Assembly (NCBI RefSeq): GCF_008520305.1
Contig: NZ_ML703277.1
Span: 1 to 64,000 of the forward strand
DNA from: Mesorhizobium sp. SARCC-RB16n
GTDB lineage: Bacteria > Pseudomonadota > Alphaproteobacteria > Rhizobiales > Rhizobiaceae
DNA: 64,000 nucleotides
Direction: 5' to 3'
Below are positions 1 to 10,636 of the stretch, one piece after another. The position numbers and the translations under genes are program-made. How positions within the stretch are numbered: the first letter of the stretch is position 1; every line of letters begins with the position of its first letter. The notes beneath the pieces are model-generated. The model was not told the DNA's origin. It was given only the letters and a program-made list of their open reading frames with translations, and ran no database searches.

Positions 1-38
1 TGCACCATCAAACCCTGGGATCAAACATCTAACCGGCG

Positions 39-332
39 TCAGGGCGCTATGCCATCGACCAGGATCAGATGTCGGCTGAGCGCGGCGTCGCGCACATCCA
101 GTGCCGCAGCATACTCGGCGGATGCGTACCAGCGCCGTGCCCGCTCGACGTCAGGAAATTCGACGACGATCAGCGGCCCGGGATGCCACTCGCCTTCCAA
201 CGTCTCCACCTGACCGCCGCGCACCAGATAGCGCCCGCCATACCGTTCGATAGAGGCTGCGGCACGTGAGCGGTACGTCTGGAATGCCACTTCGTTGCGG
301 ATCGTGACATCGGAAATGATATAGGCAGGCAT
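39..332 (-). CDS. DUF1330 family protein
   Basis: A 97-residue protein that fits the DUF1330 family, small ferredoxin-like alpha/beta barrel proteins of unknown function. Visible family features are the MPAYII start, the central GG(R/K)YL(V/A)RGG segment near residues 32-40, the LEG...P.R/GPLIVVEFP stretch near residues 44-59 and the W...EY segment near 68-74. Length matches the family, which usually has 95-100 residues. It sits alone downstream of rsmA on the same strand, 68 bases beyond the rsmA stop, and may be a separate transcription unit. The family assignment is from motif recall; no reaction can be stated. Confidence 0.85.
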   Translation of the reverse strand: MPAYIISDVTIRNEVAFQTYRSRAAASIERYGGRYLVRGGQVETLEGEWHPGPLIVVEFPDVERARRWYASAEYAAALDVRDAALSRHLILVDGIAP

Positions 333-400
333 TCTGGCTCTCCGGCATGTTCGCCGAACTATCTATGTCTCGATCGGGGCAATTCCAGACTTGCCGGCGC

Positions 401-1240
401 TCACACCGCGTTCGTCAGCCGGACGAATTCCTCCACGCTCAGCGTTTCGGCGCGTCGGGTAGGATCGATGCCTGCGCGCTCGAGCAGCGCCTCTCCGCCG
501 AGGCTTTTCACACTTTGCCGCAGCATCTTTCGGCGTTGGCCGAAGGCGGCTTCCGTGACCCGGCCGAGTTTCTTCACATCGGCGGGCAGGGGTGTCCTAC
601 GCGGCTCCAGGTGCACCACCGAAGAGGTGACCTTGGGCGGCGGCGTGAAGGCCTGGGGCGGGACGTCGAAGGCGATCCTGGCCTGCGTGCGCCAGCCGGC
701 GAGCACACCCAGCCTGCCATAGGCATCGCTGTCGGGTGCTGCAACGATGCGCTGGGCGACCTCACGCTGGAACATCAGCGTCATCGAGGCATAGAAAGGA
801 GGCCAGTCCGCGACCGTAAGCCATCGGACCAGCAGTTCCGTGCCGATGTTGTAAGGCAGATTGGCCACGATCCGCACCTGGCCGCTGTCTCCGGCAGCCG
901 CGGACGCGAGGGCGGCGAAGTCGGTCTTCAGCGCGTCGCCCGAAATCACTTCCAGCCGACCGGGGTAATGAGCGGAGACTTCGGCAAGCGCTGCCAGGCA
1001 GCGTTCGTCGCGCTCGATGACGACGACCCGGCGGGCGCCGTTCGACAGCAGAGCCCTTGTCAGCCCTCCAGGCCCAGGCCCGACCTCGATCACCGTGGCA
1101 TTCGTCAGGTCACCGGCGCTGCGTGCGATCTTGCCTGTCAAATTGAGATCGAGCAGGAAGTTCTGGCCGAGCGCTTTTTTCGCCTGCAGCCCATGGCGCT
1201 CGATGACGTCGCGCAGCGGCGGCAGCCCATCGATGCTCAT
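401..1240 (-). CDS. rsmA: 16S rRNA (adenine1518/1519-N6)-dimethyltransferase RsmA (KsgA)
   Basis: Dimethylates two adjacent adenines in the 3'-terminal helix of 16S rRNA during small-subunit assembly, using S-adenosylmethionine. The 279-residue product has the family signatures in order: KKALGQNFL at 21-29, the SAM loop [10 protein letters not shown] at 52-61 and the catalytic NLPYNIGT motif near residue 120, followed by the C-terminal substrate-recognition domain. The open frame extends 24 codons further upstream, into pdxA, but the ATG at 1240 gives the usual N-terminus and a 25-base gap after pdxA. It is last in the lptF-lptG-lptD-surA-pdxA-rsmA run, an order familiar from Rhizobiales. Confidence 0.95.
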   Translation of the reverse strand: MSIDGLPPLRDVIERHGLQAKKALGQNFLLDLNLTGKIARSAGDLTNATVIEVGPGPGGLTRALLSNGARRVVVIERDERCLAALAEVSAHYPGRLEVISGDALKTDFAALASAAAGDSGQVRIVANLPYNIGTELLVRWLTVADWPPFYASMTLMFQREVAQRIVAAPDSDAYGRLGVLAGWRTQARIAFDVPPQAFTPPPKVTSSVVHLEPRRTPLPADVKKLGRVTEAAFGQRRKMLRQSVKSLGGEALLERAGIDPTRRAETLSVEEFVRLTNAV

Positions 1241-1265
1241 GCGCGAAGACCGGAAGCGGAAGCAC

Positions 1266-2282
1266 TCATGCGGCGACAGCCTTTGCGTCGATGTCGGCCA
1301 GTTTTCTGGCAAGCTTCAGCGCAGCGATCAGGCTGTCCGGTCGCGCCACGCCCTTGCCGGCGATGTCGAAGGCGGTGCCGTGGTCGGGCGAGGTGCGGAT
1401 GAAGGGCAGGCCCAGCGTGACGTTGACCGCCTCGTCGAAGGCGAGCGCCTTGGCCGGGATCAATGCCTGGTCGTGATACATACACAGCGCCACATCGTAG
1501 CCCGCCCGCGCCCGAGCATGGAACAGTGTATCGGCTGGCAAGGGGCCGAAAGCGTCGATGCCTTCAGCGCGCAGGATGTCTACCGCCGGGCGCACGATAT
1601 GCTCGTCTTCCAGGCCCATGGAGCCGCCTTCGCCGGCATGCGGATTGAGGCCGGCAACGGCGAGCCGCGGCTTGGCGATGCCGAAGCGGCTGGCAAGGTC
1701 GGCCGCAGTGATGCGCGCCGTCGCGACGATCAACTCGGTGCTCAGGGCCTTCGGCACATCGGCCAGAGCGATGTGGATGGTGACGGGAACCGTGTGCAAG
1801 TCCGGGCCTGCCAGCATCATCACCGGCATCGCCTCGACGCCGCTGTGCCGAGCCGCCAGATGCGCCAGATATTCGGTGTGGCCGGGAAAGCGGAAGCCGG
1901 CATCATAGAGCGGCTTCTTGGCTATCGGGCAGGTCACCACTGCAGCGGCATCGCCGGCAAGGCAGGCCTCGACTGCGCGGTCGATCGCTTCGATGGTGCC
2001 GGCTGCATTGGCCGGATCGGGCCGGCCCGGGCTGTCGATGAAGCGCGCCGTCAGGGGAACGATCGGCAAGGCGCGGCCAAACACCTCGGCCGCCTGCACC
2101 GGCGTCACTTCCTGGACAGGCAGCGAAACGCCAAGGTGGCGCGCGCGCGCGGCGACCACGGCCGGGTCAGCCAGCAAATAGAAGGGCGGCAAGCCGACAG
2201 CGTTGCGCGCAAGGAAGGCGGCGACGGCGATTTCAGGACCGATACCGGACGGATCGCCGACGCTCAACGCCAGCGCGGTCAT
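1266..2282 (-). CDS. pdxA: 4-hydroxythreonine-4-phosphate dehydrogenase PdxA
   Basis: NAD-dependent oxidation of 4-phosphohydroxy-L-threonine in the DXP-dependent route to pyridoxal phosphate; a cytoplasmic zinc-dependent dimer. The protein opens with [15 protein letters not shown], the PdxA hallmark, and carries metal-ligand regions such as [10 protein letters not shown] and the NPHAGEGG and MYHDQ segments. It ends in a typical [19 protein letters not shown] block. The ATG at 2282 gives the normal family N-terminus (338 residues); a GTG four codons upstream (2294) would sit one base from the preceding stop and is an alternative start. Co-transcribed with the surA-like gene upstream and rsmA downstream. 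Confidence 0.95.
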   Translation of the reverse strand: MTALALSVGDPSGIGPEIAVAAFLARNAVGLPPFYLLADPAVVAARARHLGVSLPVQEVTPVQAAEVFGRALPIVPLTARFIDSPGRPDPANAAGTIEAIDRAVEACLAGDAAAVVTCPIAKKPLYDAGFRFPGHTEYLAHLAARHSGVEAMPVMMLAGPDLHTVPVTIHIALADVPKALSTELIVATARITAADLASRFGIAKPRLAVAGLNPHAGEGGSMGLEDEHIVRPAVDILRAEGIDAFGPLPADTLFHARARAGYDVALCMYHDQALIPAKALAFDEAVNVTLGLPFIRTSPDHGTAFDIAGKGVARPDSLIAALKLARKLADIDAKAVAA

Positions 2283-2295
2283 CGCGTTGCTCACG

Positions 2296-3228
2296 TCAGC
2301 GCTTGACGATGCGGGCTTTCGCCTTCAGCTCTTCGACATATTTCTTGCTGAGATCGTCGGCGGCCTTGTCGTTGGAGCCTTCGCTCTGGAACACCATCTG
2401 GGCCGTCTTGTCGTCGGACACTTCGCGCGACGAGCAGATGCCGATGAATTCGACGCCGCGTTCGGTCTCGCGCGTGACGGTGGCGCCGCCGACCTTGGTC
2501 GCTTTGATCTGCTCGGCCCAGTCCGGCGGCAGTTGCGGCGCCAGAACCCGGCCGAGGTCGCGAACGGTGACGTCGATCAGGCCCTTGGCGAACTCACGCG
2601 TCGTGTTGCAGCCGTTGAAGCGGGCACGCATGGCGTCGGCCTCGCGCTTGCGTTTGGCCAGCGTCGCGCTGCGTTCGGCTGCCGGCACGACGAAGATGAC
2701 CTGCTGCAGCATGTATTCCATGGCGCTCGGCTTGGCTCCGCCCTTGTCCAGCATGCGCCGCACCGCGTCCTGTTCGGTCACGCTGCCACCTTCGCCGGAA
2801 CGGTAACGCGCGCTCAGGGCCTGGTTCCATGCCATCTGGGCGCGAATGAACTCCTTGAAGTGATCCTTGCCGACACCGGATTTTTCCATGACGCCATCGA
2901 GCTGACCAAGCTGCATCTTGTTGTTGGTGGCAAAGCGCTGGTAGGCGGCCTCGACCTGGGCATCGCTGATACGGATGCCAAGCCGTCTGGCCTCGGCGAC
3001 GCGCAGCGACTGGTCGATCATTTCCTGTGCAGCGTCGCCCTTCTTGCGCTGCAGCTTCAGGAAGGCGGCACGATGGGCGATATCACCACTGGTGATTGCT
3101 ATGTCGTTGACGACGTATTTGATCTCGCTGGCAAAAGCCGGCGGCGTCATCACTGTCATCGACACGGATGTCGCCGCCACAAGCAACGCGAACCCTGCTG
3201 AAAAGAGGTATTTCCTCATCGTTGGCAT
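2296..3228 (-). CDS. SurA N-terminal-domain periplasmic chaperone/peptidyl-prolyl isomerase-like protein
   Basis: A 310-residue exported protein at the position where many Alphaproteobacteria carry a surA-like gene, between lptD and pdxA. It has a signal peptide ending near AFA-SE (residue 34), then a SurA-type N-terminal helical domain ([13 protein letters not shown], then [24 protein letters not shown] near residues 62-85). The C-terminal half is alpha/beta but I see no clear parvulin active-site signature, so isomerase activity is uncertain. Likely role: chaperoning outer-membrane proteins such as LptD encoded just upstream. Starts at 3228 (ATG) or 3219 (ATG, three codons later). Its stop lies only a few bases from the pdxA start. 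Confidence 0.85.
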   Translation of the reverse strand: MPTMRKYLFSAGFALLVAATSVSMTVMTPPAFASEIKYVVNDIAITSGDIAHRAAFLKLQRKKGDAAQEMIDQSLRVAEARRLGIRISDAQVEAAYQRFATNNKMQLGQLDGVMEKSGVGKDHFKEFIRAQMAWNQALSARYRSGEGGSVTEQDAVRRMLDKGGAKPSAMEYMLQQVIFVVPAAERSATLAKRKREADAMRARFNGCNTTREFAKGLIDVTVRDLGRVLAPQLPPDWAEQIKATKVGGATVTRETERGVEFIGICSSREVSDDKTAQMVFQSEGSNDKAADDLSKKYVEELKAKARIVKR

Positions 3229-3316
3229 CCCAATTCTAGTCCGGCTCCGCCCAATTCCGTCCCCTTCCGGATACGCGAATCCGTGCCAGCCCTATGCGGC
3301 GAAACGATGTCGCCGC

Positions 3317-5737
3317 TTATTGGATGGTGTCGATTGCGTTGGTCGACGAGCCGAAGTCGCCGAGGGTGCGGAACGACAGGTTGAATCCGATGCTCTGCGT
3401 CACTTCCCTGGTGTTCAGGTCACGCGACTGCGCGTACGTCATCAGATAGGTGAAGCAGGAATCGTTGTAGGCGAAGCCCACCCCGTCCTTGACCAGCAGG
3501 CCCTCCTGCAAGTCGTAGGTTCCTGTCCCGAACACGCGCCAGTTCTCGGCAAGATGCGTCGATGCGCCGAGCGTGACCTCGTGACGGTCGGTCGTGAAAC
3601 CATAGAGCGGCTGGGCCTGGATGAAGGCATACTTGGCGCTCAACGACACCGGCAGGCCGGAATAAGCAGCTTTTAGCTCGGCGCGGCGGATCTCGAAGCT
3701 CTGTTCGTCGAACCGGCCGCTGACCGAGGCCGCGAAGCCATTGGGGCTGGTTATGCCAAACAGGCCGACATAGTCGGACTTGGTGGTCTCAAGCCCCGAA
3801 TTTGCGCCGACATTGACCAGATCGGGTGCCGCGAAGGAGTTTTCGCCGCCGATCTGATAGGACTGGCCGAAGATCGCATTGGTGCCCCAGCCATTGATGT
3901 AGGAGCCGGAATAGCGCAGCCCGACATTGGCACGCGAGCCGCCTTCGATGCGGTCATAACCGGAGAACTTGTCACGTTCGAACAGCGTGGTCGCATCGAA
4001 AACCATGCTTTGCGCGTCTTCGTTCGGAATGGAGAGGCCGCCGACATACTGTTCGTTCGGACGCAGGAACACCTGTGCCATCGGCTCGACAACGTGGCTC
4101 GACCCGCTGGCCAGCGAGAACAACAGGGGCCAGCTCATCTCGAGCCCAGCGGTCGCCATGTAGCGGGCAAAGGACGAGCGCATGTCGTCCTGCTCGCCCA
4201 GATTCGTCGCCATCTGGTTGACTGCGGTGAGCGAGGCCGATGAGGCTCTGACATAGTCGACGTCGCCTTGCAGCGCCAGCAACGGCGTCAGCACCAGCCC
4301 GTCATCGGTGACAAAGCTGCGTTTCCACTCGGCCTCGGCGGTAACACGGCTGGACTCGCCTTCGATGCCGCGCACACGCTGCGTACCCGAACCGGGTACG
4401 TATGGGGTAAAATAGGCCTGGTCTAGATCCTCGCGGCGGATGACGCGCGTATTGACGTTGAGCGACAACTGGCCGCCGGCGACCGACGTGTCGGGAATGT
4501 AGGCGTAGTCGAGCGAGGGCAGAACCCAGGGCTGCTGGCCGCTTCGCGCTGCCGGATTGCTGTTGAGCGTGTTTTCCTGGACCTCGAAATGCATGGCGCG
4601 CACGTCGAAATAGTTGCGGCCATTAAGGCCAGTCAGGTAGACCGACGACTGGTGGACATATGCATTGTACTTGTCGATGTTGTAGGTGTTCGAGAAGTTC
4701 TTGTCGGTCTGCAGCAGCACGTCCCAGCCGAAATTCCAGCGTTCGTTGATCGCGAACTGCCCCTGCGTGCCCATCATGCCGCGGAACTTGTTGGAATCGC
4801 CCGCCGCGCCCGAATTGATGTTGCGGCCGGCGCTGTCGATGAAGGCATCCGGATTCTGCTGCTGGATGGCAGCCATCTTGAAAGTGTATTGGCCGTTGTT
4901 GAAGCGCTGGCGCCATTCGGCTTCGCCGAGGAAGCCCTGCTTGGTATAGCCGCTTCCGGTCACCGTCAGATCATATGTCGGCGAAAGGGCGAAATAGTAG
5001 GGAACCTTGACGCTGTACCCCAGATGGCTGTTGTAGCCGATGCTGGGGATCAGGAAGCCGCTCTTGCGCTTCACCGTCGGGTCGGCGATCTCGAACGCCG
5101 GCAGGTAGGCCAGCGGAAAGCCGAAGAACTCGAAATTCGCGTTCTCGAAACGAACCGTCTTCTTCTCACCGTTCCAGATGATCTTCCTGGCTTTGACGCG
5201 CCATGTCGGTGCCTTGTCGGGCTTGTCCTCGCACGGTTCGCAGGCGGTGTAGACACCATTGTGGAAGGTGGTCAGCACGCCGCCCATGCGTTCAGCACTT
5301 TCGGCGGCGAAATAAGCCTTGTCGATGGTTTCAACGCGCAACGCGTTGACGAAACCGTCGGCGAAATCGTCGGTGATGTCGATGTGCTGCGAATTGATCT
5401 TGGTGCCGTCGCTGTTGACGATCTCGACATTGCCGCTGGCAACCATCCGCTTGGTATTGCGGTTGTAGACGACTTTCTGAGCGACGAGGCGGTTGCCGCC
5501 GTAGTCGATCTGCACGCCGCCGATGGCGGTCACTGTCTGGTTATCGTTGTTATATTCCAGCGTGTCGGCGGCCAGCAGCATCTGCGAGCCTGACGGAACC
5601 GTGGTCGCCATGTTGCTGACGTCCTGCGCGAACGCCGGCAGCGGGACGCCGCAAGCAACCAGGCACGCCAAGGCGCTCGCCGCATAAAGGCGCGCCAAAC
5701 GGGCCTGCCTGTCGCTGGGCAAAAACGCCTCCCTCAC
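3317..5737 (-). CDS. lptD: LPS-assembly protein LptD (OstA/Imp)
   Basis: Outer-membrane beta-barrel that inserts lipopolysaccharide into the outer leaflet. The 806-residue product has a signal peptide cleaved near AFAQD (residue 39), then an OstA/LptA-like beta-jellyroll (LLAADTLEYNNDNQTVTAIG.., residues about 53-190) and a long barrel of alternating aromatic strands. A paired-cysteine ACEPCED lies between the two parts (near residue 168) and may take part in disulfide bonding. Translation appears to start at GTG (5735-5737), sharing one base with the lptG stop codon (TAGTG), so it is probably translationally coupled to lptG. Confidence 0.95.
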   Translation of the reverse strand: MREAFLPSDRQARLARLYAASALACLVACGVPLPAFAQDVSNMATTVPSGSQMLLAADTLEYNNDNQTVTAIGGVQIDYGGNRLVAQKVVYNRNTKRMVASGNVEIVNSDGTKINSQHIDITDDFADGFVNALRVETIDKAYFAAESAERMGGVLTTFHNGVYTACEPCEDKPDKAPTWRVKARKIIWNGEKKTVRFENANFEFFGFPLAYLPAFEIADPTVKRKSGFLIPSIGYNSHLGYSVKVPYYFALSPTYDLTVTGSGYTKQGFLGEAEWRQRFNNGQYTFKMAAIQQQNPDAFIDSAGRNINSGAAGDSNKFRGMMGTQGQFAINERWNFGWDVLLQTDKNFSNTYNIDKYNAYVHQSSVYLTGLNGRNYFDVRAMHFEVQENTLNSNPAARSGQQPWVLPSLDYAYIPDTSVAGGQLSLNVNTRVIRREDLDQAYFTPYVPGSGTQRVRGIEGESSRVTAEAEWKRSFVTDDGLVLTPLLALQGDVDYVRASSASLTAVNQMATNLGEQDDMRSSFARYMATAGLEMSWPLLFSLASGSSHVVEPMAQVFLRPNEQYVGGLSIPNEDAQSMVFDATTLFERDKFSGYDRIEGGSRANVGLRYSGSYINGWGTNAIFGQSYQIGGENSFAAPDLVNVGANSGLETTKSDYVGLFGITSPNGFAASVSGRFDEQSFEIRRAELKAAYSGLPVSLSAKYAFIQAQPLYGFTTDRHEVTLGASTHLAENWRVFGTGTYDLQEGLLVKDGVGFAYNDSCFTYLMTYAQSRDLNTREVTQSIGFNLSFRTLGDFGSSTNAIDTIQ

Positions 5738-6819
5738 TAGCCGTCTTCCTTGTATAGCAGGAAAGTCACCCCGAAGAACATAGCTACCACGACCGGTACC
5801 CAGGCGGCTATGGCAGTCGGCACGAACCCCGCCACGCCGAACGCCTTCACAAGCACCGAAACGACATAAAGCAGAAACCCGGCAACGACGCCACCCAGAA
5901 TCATCGTTGCCGACTGCCCCATTCGCGCAAATCGCATTGAAACTGTTGCCGCAATCAGCGTCATGGCGACGAGGAGGAACGGCAACGCCACCAGCGAATC
6001 AAACTGCATGGCAAAGGCATTTGCCTTGAGGCCGAAGGAACGGGCAACCTCGATTTTTCCGGGCAGGTCATAGAAAGGAATTGTCTCCGGGCGCGCCAGC
6101 CGCTCCTGCACGAATTCCGGCTTCAGATTGGTCGGCACACGATCGTTCGCGACGGGCTGGATGGTACCGTTCCTGAAGGTCTTCACATCCTGCAATTCCC
6201 AATAGCCGTCGCGCAGGTAAGCACGTGCCGCATCCTTGCGCTCGACGATATTGCCTTGCTGGTCGAGGATGAAAAACACCGCGTCGGACATCTCCAGGCC
6301 CTGGTCGAGGATGGCCCGCGCGCCGATGATCGTGTCGCCGGAAGTGGTTTTCTGGCGAATCCAGGGAGCGGCATCGGCCGAAACCGCGTTCGATTTGCCG
6401 GAGCGCAGCTGGGTCTCGATCTGTTCGGACAAGGAGAAGGCGTGCGCGGCGAGCGGGTTGATGAGCCCGACCGACACGGCGCCGAACAGCAGTGCGCCGA
6501 TGCAGCATGGCAAAAGGAACTGCCAGGCAGAAACGCCCGCGGACCGCGCGATGACAAGTTCGTAACGTCGGTTGAGCGAAACCAGCGTCGCCATCGCCGA
6601 GAACAAGCCGACAAACGGCACTGTCTGCAGCATGATCATGGGCATTCGAAGACCTGAAATGGCCATCGCCGTGCCATAGGTGAACCCTGGCAGGCCGGTG
6701 GTGCGGCCGGACAGTTCGGTGAAATCGATAAGGAACACCAGTGCCAGAAGGCCGAGGAAGAACCAGATCGTGATCGCCACGTAGCGGAAGAAGAAATATC
6801 GGCCCAGAGTCCAGCCCAT
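5737..6819 (-). CDS. lptG: LPS export ABC transporter permease LptG
   Basis: One of the two inner-membrane permeases of the LptB2FG extractor that pulls LPS from the inner membrane. The 360-residue protein has the YjgP/YjgQ family layout: an N-terminal cytoplasmic elbow (GWTLGRYFF), three membrane helices, a periplasmic beta-jellyroll domain of about 150 residues, and three C-terminal helices. It starts with ATG overlapping the lptF stop by one base (TGATG) and shares one base with the lptD start, so lptF-lptG-lptD forms a tightly coupled unit. LptB, LptC and LptA are not encoded in this window. Confidence 0.95.
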   Translation of the reverse strand: MGWTLGRYFFFRYVAITIWFFLGLLALVFLIDFTELSGRTTGLPGFTYGTAMAISGLRMPMIMLQTVPFVGLFSAMATLVSLNRRYELVIARSAGVSAWQFLLPCCIGALLFGAVSVGLINPLAAHAFSLSEQIETQLRSGKSNAVSADAAPWIRQKTTSGDTIIGARAILDQGLEMSDAVFFILDQQGNIVERKDAARAYLRDGYWELQDVKTFRNGTIQPVANDRVPTNLKPEFVQERLARPETIPFYDLPGKIEVARSFGLKANAFAMQFDSLVALPFLLVAMTLIAATVSMRFARMGQSATMILGGVVAGFLLYVVSVLVKAFGVAGFVPTAIAAWVPVVVAMFFGVTFLLYKEDG

Positions 6820-8021
6820 CAGCCGACCCCTTGGCCTGAGGTGTCGCGTCTGGATAGACGCAACTTGAGGGCATTCCAGCCGTCACCGATGCGGCTGGCC
6901 AGGTTTGTCATCCAGTCCGCCCAGGCAACCGGCAGTTCCATGGTCCGGTTCGACACGATGAACCAGATCGCCACCGCGGAGGCCACGATCGGCACGCCAT
7001 AGACCATATAGGAATATTGCGGGACCTCGTCGGCCTTGCTCGCGGCGAAGAAACCCAGCCAGCGTACGAACAGCGATATCGCGATGGCCGTGATCAGCGG
7101 ATTGACGCGCGCCTCGCGATGCGAACGCGCGTCTCCCGCCACCGCGAGCGCGATCAGCGCAAAAACCATGGAGTACGTCCATTCCGAAAACCGCTGGTCG
7201 ACCTCGGCCCGGTATTCCTGGGGATTTTGCTGGTAATTCTTGTCGTTAGGACTTGGATTGAGCAGGTATTGGGTGGTCTGGTCTTTCGGGAGCAACGTCA
7301 CTTGGTTTGCCGCCGACATGAAAGCCGACATGTCGAAGGCATAGGACGTGAACCGGATGACACTGAGGTCGCCTGTCAGCGTTTTGCGATGGATGACGCC
7401 GTCATTCATCATCAGCACCTTTTCGCCGCCGCGTTCGATGATGCTGCCGGTCTTCGCATAATAGACGAGATTGACGCCTTCTTCGCGCGAATCGGCGACG
7501 AAGATGCCACCCAGCCGGTTGTCGGGAAGCCGCTCGCCAATCTGCAGGAACAGTCCGTCCTCGATCTTGCGGAAGGTGCCTTCCTGGATGATCAGCGACA
7601 AGAGGTCGGCGCGCGACTCCGCCACCAGGGCGCGGTTCTTCTGTCGTGCATAGGGGTCGATGCCGTTGTCCACGGCGAACGAAAAGACGCTGGCGGCCAG
7701 CGCCAGCAGCATGATCGGCCGCACGATGGTCCAGCGCGAGGCACCCGATGCATTGACCACCGCGAGTTCCGAATCCGAATTCATCACGCTCAGTGTCTGC
7801 GCGACCGCCACCACGAGCGCGAAAGGCACGACGATCGGAACGATGGAAGGGAGAATAAGAGACGCGACCTCGAAGAAGGTCAAAGCCGATTGGCCGCTGT
7901 CGGTGACCAGGTTGATCTTAGCCAGCACCTGCGTCGTCCACACGATGGCCAGTGTCCAGACCAGCGCCGCCAGGAAGACCACGAAAGCGCGGCGCATGAT
8001 GTAGCGTTCAACGACCTTCAT
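6819..8021 (-). CDS. lptF: LPS export ABC transporter permease LptF
   Basis: Partner permease of LptG in LPS export. The 400-residue protein begins [13 protein letters not shown], typical of LptF, followed by transmembrane helices, a large periplasmic beta domain (around residues 120-270) and three C-terminal helices ([15 protein letters not shown] and following). It is the first gene of the minus-strand operon. The 360-base gap upstream (8022-8381) separates it from divergent pepA and must hold both promoters. Assignment as LptF rather than LptG rests on its being first in the pair and on the N-terminal sequence. Confidence 0.93.
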   Translation of the reverse strand: MKVVERYIMRRAFVVFLAALVWTLAIVWTTQVLAKINLVTDSGQSALTFFEVASLILPSIVPIVVPFALVVAVAQTLSVMNSDSELAVVNASGASRWTIVRPIMLLALAASVFSFAVDNGIDPYARQKNRALVAESRADLLSLIIQEGTFRKIEDGLFLQIGERLPDNRLGGIFVADSREEGVNLVYYAKTGSIIERGGEKVLMMNDGVIHRKTLTGDLSVIRFTSYAFDMSAFMSAANQVTLLPKDQTTQYLLNPSPNDKNYQQNPQEYRAEVDQRFSEWTYSMVFALIALAVAGDARSHREARVNPLITAIAISLFVRWLGFFAASKADEVPQYSYMVYGVPIVASAVAIWFIVSNRTMELPVAWADWMTNLASRIGDGWNALKLRLSRRDTSGQGVG

Positions 8022-8285
8022 GAAGGCTTTACTCGATTTTCTCGAACGGCATCATGCCACCACGCTAAGGGTAGCTGTCCGGCGACGCCCGCACAACTGG
8101 CACCGTCGGGCTGCATCAGGCAGGCGATCCGGTCCCCGTCCCACGTCGCGTACCGCAGTAGGCCGGAGTGTCGGCGGCAATGGATAAGAAAGGACGAACA
8201 TCGATGGTTAACAACAGGTTGCGGCTTGAAGCGGGCCGTGCCGCGACGAATCGCCATCGATTCCATGTCTCATATGGGTAGCCAT

Positions 8286-8305
8286 TTTGGCAAAGTCTTG
8301 CCAAA
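8286..8305. promoter_or_regulatory. Perfect inverted repeat in the lptF-pepA divergent intergenic region
   Basis: The arms TTTGGCAA and TTGCCAAA are perfectly complementary around a 4-base centre (AGTC). It lies 77 bases upstream of the pepA start and 265 bases from lptF, within the 360-base gap 8022-8381, in which I see no gene. Symmetry and place suggest an operator for pepA. The regulator cannot be named from the sequence. Confidence 0.4.
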
Positions 8306-8381
8306 TGCCGGAAAACGACCAAATGTCGCGGATCGCTCCAAACCGCTTCGCGCATCATCGCGCAATCCCCGAAAGCAGGAC

Positions 8382-9920
8382 ATGATGAACCCGAGACCAT
8401 CGATCGCCTTTGCAAAATTCGCCGCGCCCCAGACGGCGGCGAATAGAAAGGGCACGGTCTTCGTGCTGTCGGCGGATGACGGTGGCTTGAGCGATGCGGC
8501 CAGGGCTTACGATCCGGGCAAGACGCTGGATAGGGCTTTCCCGGTCGCCGAGTTTACCGGCAAGTTCGCCGGCACTGTCGAAATCCTGGCGCCGGAAGCA
8601 ACATCGCTCGACAGATTGGTCGCGGTCGGTGCCGGCAGGGTGTCGGGGCTCGACGAGTATGCCTGGCTGAAGCTCGGCGGTACTATTGCTGCATCGCTGC
8701 GCAAGGCAGCCGACGTGGCCGTGGTGCTCGACCTAGCCGGTGCCTCGCCCGATGGCAAGGATGCCGCGAACCTCGCGGCGGGCATTCTTTTGCGCGGCTA
8801 TTCCTTCGACAAGTACAAGACCAGGAAGGATAAGGACGACGGCCAGGGGAGCGGCCAAGAGGGCGGTAAGGCCGAACCGAAAAAACCGGTCAAGGTGACA
8901 ATCCATACCGCCGACCCGGCAGGCGCCAAGAAAGCCTTCGCCGATGCCGAGGCGGTGATCGACGGTGTGCTTCTGGCGCGCGACCTGGTCAATGAACCGG
9001 CAAATGTGCTGGGACCGGTCGAGTTCGCCGCCCGCGCCAAGGACCTCGAGGCGCTCGGCGTCAAGGTCGAGATCCTGACGGAGAAGGAGATGAAGAAGCT
9101 CGGCATGGGCTCACTGCTCGGTGTGGCGCAAGGCTCGCCCCGAGGCGCCCGTATGGCGGTCATGCAATGGAACGGCGGCAAGCCGAAGGACAGCCCGGTC
9201 GCCTTCGTCGGCAAGGGCGTCACGTTCGACACCGGCGGCAATTCGATGAAGCCGGCGTCGGGCATGGAGGACATGAAGGGTGACATGGGCGGCGCTGCCG
9301 CCGTGACCGGGTTGATGCACGCACTCGCGGCGCGAAAGGCGAAGGCCAATGTCGTCGGCATCATCGGTCTTGTCGAAAACGCCGTCGACGGTCATGCTCA
9401 GCGCCCGGGCGACATCGTCACCTCGATGTCGGGACAGACCATCGAGGTGCTCAACACCGACGCCGAGGGACGCCTCGTCCTGGCCGACGCGCTGTGGTAC
9501 TGCAACGACCGCTTCCAGCCGAAATTCATGGTCAACCTGGCGACGCTGACCGGTGCCATCATGGTTGCGCTCGGCGTGCATTATGCCGGCCTGTTCTCCA
9601 ACAATGACGAACTGGCGCAAAGGCTGACCGCGGCCGGACAGTCAACGCAGGAGCGGCTATGGCGCATGCCGCTCGGCGCCGAATACGACAAGTTGATCGA
9701 TTCCAAGAATGCCGACATGAAGAACATCGGTGGCCGCTACGGCGGCGCGATCATCGCCGCGCAGTTCCTGCAGCGCTTCGTCAAGGACACACCCTGGGCG
9801 CATCTCGACATTGCCGGTACCGCGATGGGCTCGCCATTGAACGAGATCAACCAGTCGTGGGGTTCGGGTTTCGGCGTGCGGCTGCTGGACCGGCTGGTGC
9901 GTGATCACTACGAGAGTTGA
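8382..9920 (+). CDS. pepA: Leucyl aminopeptidase (M17 cytosol aminopeptidase)
   Basis: Cytosolic two-metal aminopeptidase that removes N-terminal residues, acting as a hexamer. The 512-residue protein has the N-terminal macro-like domain and the M17 catalytic domain. Visible active-site elements are the [10 protein letters not shown] lysine/aspartate motif (Lys near 278) and the family signature NTDAEGRL at 358-365. A low-complexity Lys/Gly/Glu-rich insert ([19 protein letters not shown]) near residues 149-167 lies between the domains. The open frame runs far upstream, but ATG at 8382 (or 8385) follows an AGCAGGA Shine-Dalgarno and gives a normal N-terminus. holC follows after nine bases, as in many proteobacteria. 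Confidence 0.95.
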   Translation: MMNPRPSIAFAKFAAPQTAANRKGTVFVLSADDGGLSDAARAYDPGKTLDRAFPVAEFTGKFAGTVEILAPEATSLDRLVAVGAGRVSGLDEYAWLKLGGTIAASLRKAADVAVVLDLAGASPDGKDAANLAAGILLRGYSFDKYKTRKDKDDGQGSGQEGGKAEPKKPVKVTIHTADPAGAKKAFADAEAVIDGVLLARDLVNEPANVLGPVEFAARAKDLEALGVKVEILTEKEMKKLGMGSLLGVAQGSPRGARMAVMQWNGGKPKDSPVAFVGKGVTFDTGGNSMKPASGMEDMKGDMGGAAAVTGLMHALAARKAKANVVGIIGLVENAVDGHAQRPGDIVTSMSGQTIEVLNTDAEGRLVLADALWYCNDRFQPKFMVNLATLTGAIMVALGVHYAGLFSNNDELAQRLTAAGQSTQERLWRMPLGAEYDKLIDSKNADMKNIGGRYGGAIIAAQFLQRFVKDTPWAHLDIAGTAMGSPLNEINQSWGSGFGVRLLDRLVRDHYES

Positions 9921-9929
9921 CGTCGATCC

Positions 9930-10379
9930 ATGGCCGATGTGCTGTTCTACCATCTGACCGAATCGACGCTGGAGGATGCGCTGCCGGGCCTGCTCGAGCG
10001 CAGCGTCGATCGCGGTTGGCGCGCCGTGGTGCAGACCGGCACCGAGGAGCGGCGCGACGCGCTAGACCAGCATCTATGGACTTTCCGCGATGATTCCTTT
10101 CTGGCGCACGCGACCGATCGCGAAGCTTATCCAGCCGAACAACCTATCCTGTTGACCACCGGCGACGGCAATCCCAACGAAGCCAAGATCAGGTTCCTGG
10201 TTGACGGCGCGGCGCCGCCCGACCTTGGCGGCTACGAGCGTGCGGTGTTCCTGTTCGATGGCCATGACGCGGCCCAGGTCGAGATGGCCCGGGCGCATTG
10301 GAAGACGATGAAGGACGCGGGTCACGCGGTCACTTACTGGCAGCAGACCGCGGACCGCCGCTGGGAGCGCAAGGCTTAG
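9930..10379 (+). CDS. holC: DNA polymerase III chi subunit
   Basis: Chi of the clamp-loader complex, linking the replicase to single-stranded-DNA-binding protein. The 149-residue product shows the family pattern: VLFYHLTEST at 4-13, a LLERSVDRGWRAVV helix-strand near 22-35, LDQHLWTFRDDSFLAH near 45-60 and QPILLTT near 70. The pepA-holC order with a short gap is a classical proteobacterial arrangement and supports the call. It is the last recognisable gene before the 261-base gap (10380-10640) leading into the polysaccharide locus. Confidence 0.93.
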   Translation: MADVLFYHLTESTLEDALPGLLERSVDRGWRAVVQTGTEERRDALDQHLWTFRDDSFLAHATDREAYPAEQPILLTTGDGNPNEAKIRFLVDGAAPPDLGGYERAVFLFDGHDAAQVEMARAHWKTMKDAGHAVTYWQQTADRRWERKA

Positions 10380-10612
10380 CCCTCCGCGTATCATCTGGCT
10401 CAACAGGGTGAAACGGCCGACATCGCGATCAAGTCGTCGAAGACGCGGATGATCGGTGCCCGGATGATGGACCGGCGCTTATTGGAGACAAGCGTGGGAC
10501 ATTGGCCGAATGTCTCGAAACCGAATAAAATTTTAGCATTCCGAAGAAGCATTCGTTCACTAACTAATTGAAATACATATATTATTTGTCAAAAATCAAG
10601 CAGCGCGGCGCA

Positions 10613-10636
10613 GTATCCCCGGCAGATCGGGGATAC
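10613..10636 (+). promoter_or_regulatory. Hairpin overlapping the ribosome-binding site of the GH26-like gene
   Basis: GTATCCCC and GGGGATAC form a perfect 8-bp stem with an 8-base loop, ending four bases before the ATG at 10641. The only Shine-Dalgarno-like stretch for that ATG (GGGGAT at 10629-10634) lies in the 3' arm, so the hairpin would hide it from the ribosome. The DNA just upstream (10550-10600) is strikingly AT-rich and probably carries the promoter. Whether the hairpin acts in RNA or as a DNA operator is not decided. Confidence 0.5.

Noticed and set aside
8286-8301. Sigma-54 promoter (TTGGCA...TTGC)
   Set aside because: GG and GC are nine bases apart instead of ten, so the spacing is wrong; the match is better explained by the palindrome.
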